64,000 nucleotides of DNA from Domibacillus enclensis (GTDB taxonomy: Bacteria; Bacillota; Bacilli; Bacillales; Domibacillaceae), in the NCBI RefSeq assembly GCF_900156125.1, contig NZ_FTLX01000011.1:1-64000 (forward strand), in the 5' to 3' direction. Position numbers and translations under genes: made by a program. The notes below the pieces were generated by a model, which saw nothing but the letters and a program-made list of their open reading frames with translations, was not told where the DNA came from and did not search any database. Below, one piece after another: positions 24,055-32,768 of the stretch. The stretch's first letter is position 1, and each line of letters begins with the position of its first letter.

Positions 24055-24999
24055 ATGAACATTAGTGACAAAGTTAAAATTTTTACTTTAAATTCTAATA
24101 AAAGCTTAGCAAAAGAAATAGTAGATGTTTTAGGATGTGAACTTGGTAAAAGTTCTGTTTCAAAATTTAGCGATGGTGAAATACAAATTAATATTGAAGA
24201 AAGTGTTAGAGGGTGTGAAGTTTACTTAGTGCAATCTACTTCTCAGCCTGGAAATGAGCACATATTAGAGCTGCTAATAATGATAGATGCTTTGAAAAGA
24301 GCGTCAGCAAAGAGTATCAATGTGGTAATACCGTATTATGGATATGCAAGACAGGATAGAAAAGCGCGTTCGCGCGAGCCAATAACCTCCAAATTAATTG
24401 CTAATCTTTTGGAAACAGCAGGCGCTAATCGAGTTCTAACAGTGGATCTTCACGCTGCGCAAATTCAAGGTTTTTTCGATATGCCTGTTGATCAATTATT
24501 AGGTGTGCCGGTATTATCTACTTATTTTGAAGAAAAAGGCTTAGAAGATATTGTGGTAGTAGCTCCAGATAGTGGAGGGGTGGTACGGGCAAGAAAAATG
24601 GCCAGTAGATTGAATGTACCGATTGCCTTCATAGATAAACGGCGTCCAAGACCTAATGTTGCAGAAATTATGAATTTAATAGGTGATGTAAAAGGGAAAA
24701 CAGCGATAATTATTGATGATTTAATCGACACTTCAGGTACAGTGGCGTTAGCTGCGCAAGCTTTAACCGACCATGGAGCGAAAGAAGTGTATGCATGTTG
24801 TACACACCCTGTATTATCTGGACCAGCCATTGAACGTATTCAAAATTCTCCGATTAAGGAATTAGTTGTTACCAACACAATCGAACTTCCAGAAGAGAAA
24901 AAAATTGACAAAGTGACCGTTTTATCACTTGCTCCGTTGATTGCAGACGCTATTAACCGTATTCATAATGAAATTACTGTTAGTACTCTCTTTGAGTGA
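24055..24999 (+). CDS. prs: ribose-phosphate pyrophosphokinase (314 aa)
   Basis: Makes PRPP from ribose-5-phosphate and ATP. Full length, with [17 protein letters not shown], the ATP flexible-loop residues [44 protein letters not shown] and the PRPP loop [12 protein letters not shown]. Key catalytic residues (Lys/Arg of the loop, the double Asp) are kept. A second prs outside the chromosome is unusual; its place as the last gene of a sugar operon suggests the pathway yields ribose-5-P or that purine/NAD supply is coupled. The SD is distant (GGAAGGG, 15 bases). Confidence 0.9.
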   Translation: MNISDKVKIFTLNSNKSLAKEIVDVLGCELGKSSVSKFSDGEIQINIEESVRGCEVYLVQSTSQPGNEHILELLIMIDALKRASAKSINVVIPYYGYARQDRKARSREPITSKLIANLLETAGANRVLTVDLHAAQIQGFFDMPVDQLLGVPVLSTYFEEKGLEDIVVVAPDSGGVVRARKMASRLNVPIAFIDKRRPRPNVAEIMNLIGDVKGKTAIIIDDLIDTSGTVALAAQALTDHGAKEVYACCTHPVLSGPAIERIQNSPIKELVVTNTIELPEEKKIDKVTVLSLAPLIADAINRIHNEITVSTLFE

Positions 25000-25074
25000 G
25001 GTAACACTAAATTTTTCCTGCGACATTCATGATAAAGAGAGTTAGTATAACTTAATTGATTCTATCTCCTCCTT

Positions 25075-25104
25075 AAAAGCGGCTTTTATTAAAGCGGCTT
25101 TTTT
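25075..25104 (+). terminator. operon terminator, intron target
   Basis: AAAAGC...GCTTTT outer stem with inner GCTTT/AAAGC, then TTTTTT; the second group II intron fragment begins 2 bases later. Confidence 0.7.
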
Positions 25105-25106
25105 GT

Positions 25107-25195
25107 GTGTGCCAGGCATGGCAACTATCTAGGTGGTGAAAGTCCACTGTGGGGGTACACATCGACCAACCAGGAAGCGCAAGGTGCTTATCGTG
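25107..25195 (+). mobile_element. group IIC-like intron, 5' fragment (second copy)
   Basis: GTGTGCCAGGCATGGCAACT and the following 70 bases match 14626-14715 with a few differences (a small deletion after CCAACCA). Only the first 90 bases remain. Like the other copy it abuts a terminator. Confidence 0.7.
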
Positions 25196-25230
25196 ATAAC
25201 TGTGTCGGTCCACTGCTTACAAGCAATCAA

Positions 25231-25264
25231 AAAAGGCCCGCATGGATTTTGCGCGGCCCCTTCT
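25231..25264 (-). terminator. terminator of the ComK-like gene
   Basis: Minus strand AAGGGGCCGCGC/GCGGGCC stem followed by TTTTTTGATTG, 17 bases after the stop codon. Confidence 0.7.
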
Positions 25265-25280
25265 TAATGAGGAACTGAAT

Positions 25281-25790
25281 TCAGTACGCAATCGCTTTCC
25301 GATGAGGCTCATGAATCTCCCGGTAATACAGCTCAATACACTTCGCATTCTTCAGCTGGTCCAGGCAGAACTTCTGCGAATGGAGAACCGGCAGCGTGCG
25401 GCTGTGGTCCGCCAGGTGGATATAGGTCTTGTTCTGAGCGGTCTGCTTCATAAAGCCGATCTCACGTGAAAACACCCACCCTGTACGGCTCTGTTTGCCG
25501 ACAGGCTCCCTTGTGTTGTAAGGAACGAGCACAAGCCCGTAGGAGAGAGCAACCGGCACGAGGTTGCGCTTGCCGATCAGCCCGCCGTAGCGGCTGCGGT
25601 TCACCGCCACACTCGTACCAAAAAAATCAACGAGGCGCTTTAGAAAAAGCTCCGGACGCACATCGACCGTTTCCGTTTCACCGTTTCTGAAAAATAGCAG
25701 CACCGCATCTCCTTTTCCGTGTACATTCTGTGGCACAAAGGCCTGGCCTTCTTGAATAAATCGCTCGATCAGCCGTTCATTCTTCTGCAT
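25281..25790 (-). CDS. ComK-like regulator (169 aa)
   Basis: The centre matches the ComK fold: a Cys/Phe-Phe-Gly segment (LVDFFGTSVAVNRSRYGGLI), then a strand with PVALSYGLVLVPYNTREP in place of the ComK HKxPIAIxPxxxxYFFPTxSP and an end (GWVFSREI) like the ComK CxWIxHxHV. ComK is the master activator of competence genes in Bacillus. ATG 25790 has GAGGGAG 8 bases upstream; the frame opens further to 25880 without an SD. Divergence is large, so it may control other genes or interfere with host ComK. Next to parA2. Confidence 0.55.
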   Translation of the reverse strand: MQKNERLIERFIQEGQAFVPQNVHGKGDAVLLFFRNGETETVDVRPELFLKRLVDFFGTSVAVNRSRYGGLIGKRNLVPVALSYGLVLVPYNTREPVGKQSRTGWVFSREIGFMKQTAQNKTYIHLADHSRTLPVLHSQKFCLDQLKNAKCIELYYREIHEPHRKAIAY

Positions 25791-26124
25791 TCCATCCGCT
25801 CCCTCGTATCGGTTTTTTAGCTGAAAACCGTCTCTATAGTTAAAAACTAGCGTACTTTTTAAAAAAGGAACAGAAAGCACCGGCGGCGAAATATAGGAAG
25901 AAGCGTTATCTTTTTTATGGAAAGGTGAAAAACAAGCGGATATGTCTGTTTTTTAAGCCGAAAGCCGCTGTTTCTCAAGCAAATCAGCTAGATTATAATT
26001 CAATCATCTTCCTTATTTTACACTTTTTTCAGAATTTCCGCAGTACTTTCTGGCTGGATTCATGTATAATAGAAACAAACGAAGAAAAGAAGAAAACAAC
26101 GTTGGAAGAAAGGAAGATAGAAAA
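25791..26124. other. intergenic with parA2 promoter and repeat
   Basis: Divergent promoter region. CATGTATAAT gives a clear -10 (26065-26070) for parA2; no convincing -35. The 16-base motif GAAGAAAACAACGTTG lies at 26089-26104 between promoter and gene. Nothing else is seen. Confidence 0.5.
26089..26104 (+). repeat. GAAGAAAACAACGTTK motif, copy 1
   Basis: Same 16-base motif at 26993-27008 and 34957-34972, all in the same orientation. Its place in the parA2 leader suggests an operator/centromere site. Confidence 0.5.
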
Positions 26125-26922
26125 ATGGCTGCTACGATCACGTTCGGCATTCAAAAAGGCGGCTGTGGAAAGTCCACAACGGCCGGCATTTTCTCGTATC
26201 TGCTTCACCAGGACGGCTTCCGTGTACTGACGATTGATATGGATTCACAGGGCAATCTGACGGAGCTTCTGTCTGAAAAACCGTCGAACGAATTCATCGG
26301 CGCATCCGTTCTCGAAGCGATGCAGCAGAACGACGTGCGGGCACACCTGCATCCGGTCACCGAAAAGTGGGATCTGCTTCCGGCAAACAACTTCCTGGCC
26401 ACATTCCCGCGCTGGATCTACACAGGCAAAACGTACAACGGAGACAATGTGCCGTTCAGCGGAAACCCGAGTCTTATTCTGGACGAGCTGTTAAACCAGG
26501 TTCGTGATGACTATGACTACATTATTATCGACACACCACCGTCTTTGAGCGAGCAGACGACCAATGCACTTTGTGCGAGCGAGCATGTAGTAGTCATGTT
26601 CGAATGCTCAAACTGGTGTTATTCCGCGATTCCGAACTTTATGAGCTCCATCGATGCAGCCAATGACTTCGGCAGCCGCGGCACAAAAATGACCGGCATC
26701 CTGCGCACGATGAACGATGTACGCCGTAGCGACGCAAAAGCCTTCAATGAACTGATTGCGGAAGACTATCCGGATGATGTGTTTAAAACGATCATTACAC
26801 GCAAAGCACCGATCGGCCGACTGTCCTTATACGGCTTCTCGGAAAACAGTGAATTAAAATCAGGCATTGACCAGTACCAGAACTTTTACAAGGAGATGAT
26901 TCACCGTGTCCAAAATGGATGA
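26125..26922 (+). CDS. parA: ParA family partition ATPase, second system (265 aa)
   Basis: Deviant Walker A IQKGGCGKSTTAG (residues 9-21), VLTIDMDSQGNLTE (34-47) and Walker B YIIIDTPPSLSEQT. C-terminal half typical of Soj/ParA. No HTH, so type Ib. ATG 26125 has AGGAAG at 8 bases; frames up to 26062 are excluded because they overlap the promoter. Its RHH partner overlaps by 17 bases. It is only about average in similarity by eye to the other ParA in the window, so the two come from different plasmids. Confidence 0.85.
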   Translation: MAATITFGIQKGGCGKSTTAGIFSYLLHQDGFRVLTIDMDSQGNLTELLSEKPSNEFIGASVLEAMQQNDVRAHLHPVTEKWDLLPANNFLATFPRWIYTGKTYNGDNVPFSGNPSLILDELLNQVRDDYDYIIIDTPPSLSEQTTNALCASEHVVVMFECSNWCYSAIPNFMSSIDAANDFGSRGTKMTGILRTMNDVRRSDAKAFNELIAEDYPDDVFKTIITRKAPIGRLSLYGFSENSELKSGIDQYQNFYKEMIHRVQNG

Positions 26923-27178
26923 TATTAAAAACCTAAAACGCAAGCAGTCTGCCGTTACACCGGCGCAGGCACTCACTGAAACATATACGAAGGAAGAAAA
27001 CAACGTTTCTTCGAATGAAGGAACGAACCAGTCTTCAAAGGTAGAACGTAAGCGGGTTTCATTCGATATCCGGACCGATCTGCACAAAGAGCTCAAGATG
27101 CAGTCCCTTGTGCAGGAGAAAAACATTTACATCATGATCGAAGAAGCGCTGGAAGCGTATTTGAAAAATAACCGCTAA
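26906..27178 (+). CDS. RHH partition protein, second system (90 aa)
   Basis: Disordered N-terminal half and a C-terminal ribbon-helix-helix (KRVSFDIRTDLHKELKMQSL, then EKNIYIMIEEALEAYLKNN). GTG 26906 has AGGAG at good spacing inside the end of parA2. The gene itself carries a copy of the 16-base repeat. It would bind the centromere and repress the operon. Confidence 0.75.
   Translation: MSKMDDIKNLKRKQSAVTPAQALTETYTKEENNVSSNEGTNQSSKVERKRVSFDIRTDLHKELKMQSLVQEKNIYIMIEEALEAYLKNNR
26993..27008 (+). repeat. GAAGAAAACAACGTTK motif, copy 2
   Basis: Inside the RHH coding sequence, followed by CTTCGAATGAAGG. Confidence 0.45.
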
Positions 27179-27234
27179 TCTAATTCTTAGAATGAACTTT
27201 GGAGCATAACCAATATAGATAATAATATAAGAAA

Positions 27235-27266
27235 AAGAAGCTCGTAGAGTATGAGCTTCTTTTTTT
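27235..27266 (+). terminator. terminator after partition operon 2
   Basis: AAGAAGCTC/GAGCTTCTT stem followed by T7; may also act for the opposing FAD oxidoreductase operon. Confidence 0.8.
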
Positions 27267-27300
27267 GAAGTTAGGGTTACATTCTAAAACATGAATGGCA

Positions 27301-29628
27301 TTAATAACATCTAAGTTCATATACAGCAGCAGAGGGGTCCCCATGAGTCGAATGGATTGTTAGTCTCAATCGGTCTGTTTGAATGTTTTCTTTCAGCTGA
27401 TGCTTGCGCTGACGCTGGTAATTGCCCTGTACTTTAAACAGTTCTTTCCACTCTCCATCGATCATCGCTTCTACGCTATAATCTTTTGCGCATTGTGAAT
27501 CACGGTAAAATGATTCGTAGGCATGGTATTCCCTTAAAATGTTTCCTGGGAAAGTTAATTCGACTTGTGAAATATTGACTGCTACATCCCAGGATAATTC
27601 AATCCATGGAACTTCTAAAGAATTTTCATCTGATCTCCACAAGTTTGTATGACGATAAGGTCGTGTATATCCACTGATGATATTTTCGGGAGAATAACAG
27701 TTTTGTGCTGGTGAAACTGAGTAGCTCATGGAAATTCCATGATCGTATCTTCTCATCCGATCGCCAATATCAAATCCGCATACTTGACCGGGTTCGATTT
27801 TCCCTGCTCTATGCCATTCAACATCATCATTTTTCAAAAGGTCCAACCTTATATATCCGTTATTTGGGAGGCCATTTGATTGATTTAAGTTAACCTCCCA
27901 TTGAACCCATTGACTCTCGCCAGGGGCTATCTCCAAAGTCGTTTCCGCTAATTCTTTGGATCCCTCATACGAATAGTCCCAAATATCGTCTACCTTCAAG
28001 ATTTTTGATACAACATGCTGGACTTCATTAGAATTGTTAGTTAAATAAACTCCTACTTTATCAATTGGTTTAGTACCTACAGCGATCCATTGACCTCTTC
28101 GTTCAGTCAATTTATCACTTTTTGCTGTCTGATGTTGTGTTTTCCAGAACATCAGCCCTTTATGAACACCAATTGTATTGGGGCCTACACCTGTACAACT
28201 TGCTTCGCTGCTTCCTTTTATTTTTGCTTTAAGAGCCAAATCTTTTGGATCATTATTTTTTGTATTTAATAAGAAGCATCCATCCCGCAGTAATTGCTGT
28301 TTTATTATATCTATCTGCTGATCGGCTACCTCAGGCAGTGTTAATCCTTGATTTATAGCAATCGCAGCCGCTGTACCGACACCTTGTCCCATAATTGCAG
28401 TCGTGCCCATGACCCTAACGGTCCCCAAAGCTGCGTGTGTGGCACTTACATTGCGTCCGGCCATCATTAGATTGTCAACGTCCTTTGAGATCATCATATT
28501 TAATGGAATAGCGTATGGTCCGCATAGCGTTTTTCTTTGAAAGTCACTCACTACTTTATAGCCTTCCATCGCCGCGGGTTCACTTGAAGGGGCAAGTAAT
28601 CCCCCAGGTGTATGAAGATCTACATTCCATCCTCCGAACGCTACTTCATCTTTAAAATCTTTCTTAGTAAGAGGATCATGCTCTGTCATCAGATATCGAC
28701 CCATAATGCGGCGGCTTTCACGTTTACCAGGCACTTGACCGATCCATTCTAAAGCGTAGTTTTTAGCAATCTCCTTAAGTTCAGGATCTTTGTTTTTAAT
28801 CCAATCCCAGACACCTAAAGTATGACGTGTCAATTCATGACGAATATCTTCGTTTTCGTGAATAGTGTCCCAAGGGATGCCGATCTCAATCCACCAGTAT
28901 CCACCGCGATATCTGTCATTTTCTTTAAAACCCGTTGTTTCAAGAGGGCGTCCATGTTTATAGAAAAAACTGGCATCCTCATAGTGATTGATCCAATCTG
29001 GAGCTTCGTATGGAACAGGTTTACCCATATCAATTGCTTTGAAATGAAGAGAGCTGCCCATAACATTCATGCTCGCTTCTTTTGGAGCATGGGGCTCCTT
29101 GAATTCGTCGTAAGATTCTTCGCCTATCCGCCATTCACACCCGGCCTGATCAGCCACAATTCCATCTCCAGTACAATCAATGAATACTTTTCCTTGTAAC
29201 GTAAGCTCTACTTCCGCGTTTAGGATGTGGCAGACAATACTATCTACTGTACGTTCATTAAGCTTATTAACTTTTTGTACGGTTGTATTAAGAAAGACTT
29301 CTAAATTAGGTGTGCTCATGGCCATATCGTACATAGTCATATCCCAAACACTATTAGTCCACCCATTTTCGTTTATCTCCTCGTGGTTTCTTGCCCGTTC
29401 TTCAATCAATAATTCAGAAATGATGCCGGTTTCTCGTGCATACGAATGAAATGCTGCTGAACCATGAGTGGTAACTCTTACTTCAGAGGAACTGTTACCT
29501 CCAAAAACAGGACGGTCTTGAACAATTGCTGTTTTGGATCCATTACGCGCAGCCGCAACTGCTGCACAAAATCCCGCTAATCCGCCGCCGCAAACAACTA
29601 CATCAAATTTTTCAGTTCTCACTTTCAA
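27301..29628 (-). CDS. FAD-dependent oxidoreductase with C-terminal accessory domains (775 aa)
   Basis: N-terminal FAD fold: KFDVVVCGGGLAGFCAAVAA, then DRPVFGGNSSSEVR, the GGNSS pattern of the FAD_oxidored family, and DCTGDGIVADQAGCEWRIG and MAGRNVSATHAALGTVRVMG. The last 300 residues are beta-rich and end in a discoidin-like segment (IELSWDVAVNISQVELTF), possibly glycan-binding. No signal peptide, so cytoplasmic. It likely oxidises the sugar imported by the adjoining ABC transporter. TTG 29628 is chosen for its AGAGGTG; GTG 29637 overlaps that SD. Last gene of the LacI operon. Confidence 0.8.
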   Translation of the reverse strand: MKVRTEKFDVVVCGGGLAGFCAAVAAARNGSKTAIVQDRPVFGGNSSSEVRVTTHGSAAFHSYARETGIISELLIEERARNHEEINENGWTNSVWDMTMYDMAMSTPNLEVFLNTTVQKVNKLNERTVDSIVCHILNAEVELTLQGKVFIDCTGDGIVADQAGCEWRIGEESYDEFKEPHAPKEASMNVMGSSLHFKAIDMGKPVPYEAPDWINHYEDASFFYKHGRPLETTGFKENDRYRGGYWWIEIGIPWDTIHENEDIRHELTRHTLGVWDWIKNKDPELKEIAKNYALEWIGQVPGKRESRRIMGRYLMTEHDPLTKKDFKDEVAFGGWNVDLHTPGGLLAPSSEPAAMEGYKVVSDFQRKTLCGPYAIPLNMMISKDVDNLMMAGRNVSATHAALGTVRVMGTTAIMGQGVGTAAAIAINQGLTLPEVADQQIDIIKQQLLRDGCFLLNTKNNDPKDLALKAKIKGSSEASCTGVGPNTIGVHKGLMFWKTQHQTAKSDKLTERRGQWIAVGTKPIDKVGVYLTNNSNEVQHVVSKILKVDDIWDYSYEGSKELAETTLEIAPGESQWVQWEVNLNQSNGLPNNGYIRLDLLKNDDVEWHRAGKIEPGQVCGFDIGDRMRRYDHGISMSYSVSPAQNCYSPENIISGYTRPYRHTNLWRSDENSLEVPWIELSWDVAVNISQVELTFPGNILREYHAYESFYRDSQCAKDYSVEAMIDGEWKELFKVQGNYQRQRKHQLKENIQTDRLRLTIHSTHGDPSAAVYELRCY

Positions 29629-29662
29629 TGGATACACCTCTTCTATTTATTTTAGTTAGACA

Positions 29663-30493
29663 TTAACCTTTTACGGCTCCATCAGTTAAACCTTTGACAA
29701 AATATTTTTGTAGCATGAAGAACAACATAATAATTGGAATAACAGCTATGACTGAAGCGCTAATTACTAATCCCCATGGTACAAGAGACGAGGTTGTCTG
29801 GAATGATGCGATTCCCACAGGAAGCGTTTTCATGTTTTCGTCTGTTAACATAAGGGATGGCCACATAAAGTCCCCCCACACCCACATGAATTTTAAAACA
29901 GCAATTGTACATAGAGTAGGCAAGGCATTCGGGATAATAATTCTAAACAAAGAACCGACTCTACTGCATCCATCCATAAAAGCTGCTTCTTCAAGTTCAT
30001 GAGGTATTGCTAGGAACGCCTGTCTTAACAAAAAGACACCAAACGGACTTACTAAGTCAGGGAGTATAACAGCTGTATAAGTATTTTGTAATCCCAAAGG
30101 AGCCATCATTAGGTAAAGGGGAACTACTAAAACTTGTACAGGAATAATCAGAGTCGCAATCACAAAGAAAAACAATGTGTTTTTTCCTTTGAATTGGAGA
30201 CGTGCTAGAGCATAAGCGATTAAGGGACAAAAAATTAGATTTCCTATCACTGCGATGATAGCGATGGTAAAGCTATTTAAAAACCACCTGGAAATCGGGT
30301 ATTTTTCGAATACTTCTTTAAAGTTTTCTAAATAGAACCAACTTTCTGGGAACATATGAAACCCAGAGACAATTTGACTCAATGGTTCAAAAGAACTTTT
30401 AAACATGACGTAGAAGGGAAAAAAAGCAAAGAGTGTAATCGGTACTAATATCAAATATGAGATAAACGTCGATGAACTTCTGGTCTTCTCCAC
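29663..30493 (-). CDS. ABC sugar transporter permease, MalG-type (276 aa)
   Basis: Six helices and the permease EAA loop EEAAFMDGCSRVGSLFRIIIPNALP at about residues 180-204. This loop docks the ATPase subunit. GTG 30493 has AGGAG 7 bases upstream and lies 1 base after the stop of the partner permease. No ATPase gene is present, as usual for CUT1 systems that borrow the shared MsmX. Confidence 0.88.
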   Translation of the reverse strand: MEKTRSSSTFISYLILVPITLFAFFPFYVMFKSSFEPLSQIVSGFHMFPESWFYLENFKEVFEKYPISRWFLNSFTIAIIAVIGNLIFCPLIAYALARLQFKGKNTLFFFVIATLIIPVQVLVVPLYLMMAPLGLQNTYTAVILPDLVSPFGVFLLRQAFLAIPHELEEAAFMDGCSRVGSLFRIIIPNALPTLCTIAVLKFMWVWGDFMWPSLMLTDENMKTLPVGIASFQTTSSLVPWGLVISASVIAVIPIIMLFFMLQKYFVKGLTDGAVKG

Positions 30494-30494
30494 T

Positions 30495-31358
30495 CTACTT
30501 CTCCTCCCTTCCCATAACGTAATATTGAACAAATACTAGTATTATCACAATGATAAAGAGAATGCCGGATGCGGCAGTGGCCAGACCATAAGATGTGAAA
30601 ATCTTTTGATACATATATACAACTAAAGTCATCGTTGCGTTGCCTGGTCCACCTTTGGTCATAACCCATATTTGATCAAAAGCTTTAAATGAGTTAATAA
30701 TTAACAATACGACAACAAAGAATGTAGTCGGGCGTAACAAAGGAAGCGTTAAATGTATAAACTTTTGCCATGTATTTGCTCCGTCAATTTCCATTCCTTC
30801 GTACAATTCTTTTGGAATTTGCTGCAGACCAGTCACATAGATAATGGCGTACAGACCAAAGCTTTGCCATATGCTTACTAGAATAATGGCCGGCATTGCT
30901 AGACTAGAGTCGTATAGCCATTGTTGGCTTTGTATTCCGAAAGTATCCAGTAAAGCATTGATAAAACCATGCGGTGAATACAGCAAAGTCCAAATTATTC
31001 CAGTAATTGCCATAGGAATTACTAGTGGTGTAAGAATCATTGTTCTTATCACTCGAACACCTCTTAGTGGTTTTTGAACAATTAAAGCTGTACCCAGTGC
31101 TAAGGCTAAGCTGCCGAAAAGGTAAAAGAAAGAGAAATAAAGTGTGTTCCATAGAGTTGTCTTAAAGACACTGTCTTCAGTAATGAGGAAAGAATAATTG
31201 TCAAACCCCACAAATGTCTTGTCCCCAAGCAAGTTCCAATTAAAAAAACTTATTAAAATGGCATATGCCATCGGGAAGACAAAAAAGGTTCCTAAAAAGA
31301 TAATCCCTGGCAATGAAAGTGCCCATCCGAGTAGGTTATGATTTTTTTTTGTTAGCAA
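30495..31358 (-). CDS. ABC sugar transporter permease, MalF-type (287 aa)
   Basis: Six helices and an EAA loop (YEGMEIDGANTWQKFIHLTLP, about residues 190-210). TTG 31358 follows GGAAGGGGGA. It forms the heteromeric channel with the next gene. Separated from the binding-protein gene by a hairpin that may set relative expression. Confidence 0.88.
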   Translation of the reverse strand: MLTKKNHNLLGWALSLPGIIFLGTFFVFPMAYAILISFFNWNLLGDKTFVGFDNYSFLITEDSVFKTTLWNTLYFSFFYLFGSLALALGTALIVQKPLRGVRVIRTMILTPLVIPMAITGIIWTLLYSPHGFINALLDTFGIQSQQWLYDSSLAMPAIILVSIWQSFGLYAIIYVTGLQQIPKELYEGMEIDGANTWQKFIHLTLPLLRPTTFFVVVLLIINSFKAFDQIWVMTKGGPGNATMTLVVYMYQKIFTSYGLATAASGILFIIVIILVFVQYYVMGREEK

Positions 31359-31392
31359 AACCTATCCCCCTTCCTATCAGAATCCAATGAGG

Positions 31393-31422
31393 GAGACATG
31401 GTGTATTAAGTATCCATGTCTC
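31393..31422 (-). promoter_or_regulatory. intercistronic hairpin
   Basis: GAGACATGG/CCATGTCTC between binding protein and permeases, no T-run on the transcribed strand. Such hairpins often stabilise the upstream message so that binding protein exceeds permease. Confidence 0.55.
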
Positions 31423-31431
31423 GCTTTTTTT

Positions 31432-32754
31432 TTAATAATTAATTGCTTGATCCACCTGGGTATCAATATTTTCTAAAGCGTCCTCTATTGATATTTCTCC
31501 TGTAATAGCTGGTACAAGGTGAGAAGGTTGAGCAGACCACCTTTCTGTATATCCGTTCCGTGATTGGATAAGTAAATCAGAAGCTCCGGCATCAATATTG
31601 TTTTCCATCTGCTGATTTAGCGCTTCCCATACTTCTGGATCTTTGCTTGTAATCTCATCAATTTTGGTCTGAATAGCAGGATCAACATTTTCGAGATCAA
31701 ATGGTGAAATATAATGTGCGCTTTCCATGAAAATGGAAGTTCGTTCTGGCGATGCCAGCCATCTTACAAATTCACCAGCAGCCTCAACGTTTTCAGAACG
31801 AGAATTTACAGCAACGGTGTGTGCTGCAAAGTACCCCGCTGCTGATTCGGGACCTTTGGGCATAGGTGCCATCCCCCACTTATCCTTCATATCGGCATCG
31901 TCGTACCAGTTCTGCTGGTCAGCCGTAGGTTGAGTGAAATAAAACATGGCAATCTCACCATTGGAGAAACCGTTTACAGCGCTGAGGCCGGGTATCGAAA
32001 TCTTTTCATCGTAGAACCTTTTCATAAACGACAAAGCTTCTTGACCTTCAGGAGAGTTCAACGATGATTCTCCATCTTTAATATATTGGCCTCCTGCAGC
32101 AGCCAGCATAGATCCCCATGAAAGGTTTAGTGCATTAAGGTGTTCATCCATCCCATTAATTTGGAGACCCATAATATCAGATTCTCCATCTGCCAAGGTG
32201 GAATCAGAAATAGCTTTTGCAGTCGTATATAGCTCTTCCCAAGTGGCAGGCGGATTATCAAACCCTTGCTCAGCTAAGATATCTTTACGGTAAAATAGCA
32301 TATTCATTTCATAACCCAGTGGGAATGCCAAAATTTGGTTGTTATCTTTGTAGGATTCAATTAATGGATTAAATGCATTGATTGAATCCTCTTCAAATCC
32401 TAATTCTTCGGCTGATGCTAGAGCGTCTGCTTCGATATATGCTTCATCCAACGCCCCCAGATAAAAGACATCTGGGCCTGTACCGGAAGTAACCGCCGTT
32501 TTGATCTGTTCACGACCGTCAGACCAGCCTAACATTGTGAGATCAACTTCTATTGAGTCCTGAGAGGAATTGAACTCAGACACCAACATTTCTAAACTTT
32601 CAGGTTCAATAAAAGGAAGCAGTGAAACTTTTAAAACTGTCTTTGACGTTTCATTTCCTGTTTCTGTATTGCTACCACAGCCTGCTGTTAAAATAAGCAC
32701 AAAAACCAAAGCTAACCGTAATAAGATTGTTTTGGATGAATGGGCAGATTTCAT
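31432..32754 (-). CDS. ABC sugar-binding lipoprotein (440 aa)
   Basis: Signal peptide with lipobox LTAGC (Cys 26), then an extracellular-solute-binding family 1 fold: VLKVSLLPFIEPESLEMLVSEF, TSGTGPDVFYLG, PATWEELYTTAKAI, GWSDGREQIKTAVTSG, APMPKGPESAAGYFAAHTVAV. Length is typical for oligosaccharide binding proteins. CAGGAGGG precedes the ATG. Second gene of the operon, after the LacI regulator. Confidence 0.9.
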   Translation of the reverse strand: MKSAHSSKTILLRLALVFVLILTAGCGSNTETGNETSKTVLKVSLLPFIEPESLEMLVSEFNSSQDSIEVDLTMLGWSDGREQIKTAVTSGTGPDVFYLGALDEAYIEADALASAEELGFEEDSINAFNPLIESYKDNNQILAFPLGYEMNMLFYRKDILAEQGFDNPPATWEELYTTAKAISDSTLADGESDIMGLQINGMDEHLNALNLSWGSMLAAAGGQYIKDGESSLNSPEGQEALSFMKRFYDEKISIPGLSAVNGFSNGEIAMFYFTQPTADQQNWYDDADMKDKWGMAPMPKGPESAAGYFAAHTVAVNSRSENVEAAGEFVRWLASPERTSIFMESAHYISPFDLENVDPAIQTKIDEITSKDPEVWEALNQQMENNIDAGASDLLIQSRNGYTERWSAQPSHLVPAITGEISIEDALENIDTQVDQAINY

Positions 32755-32768
32755 TGGACCCTCCTGTA

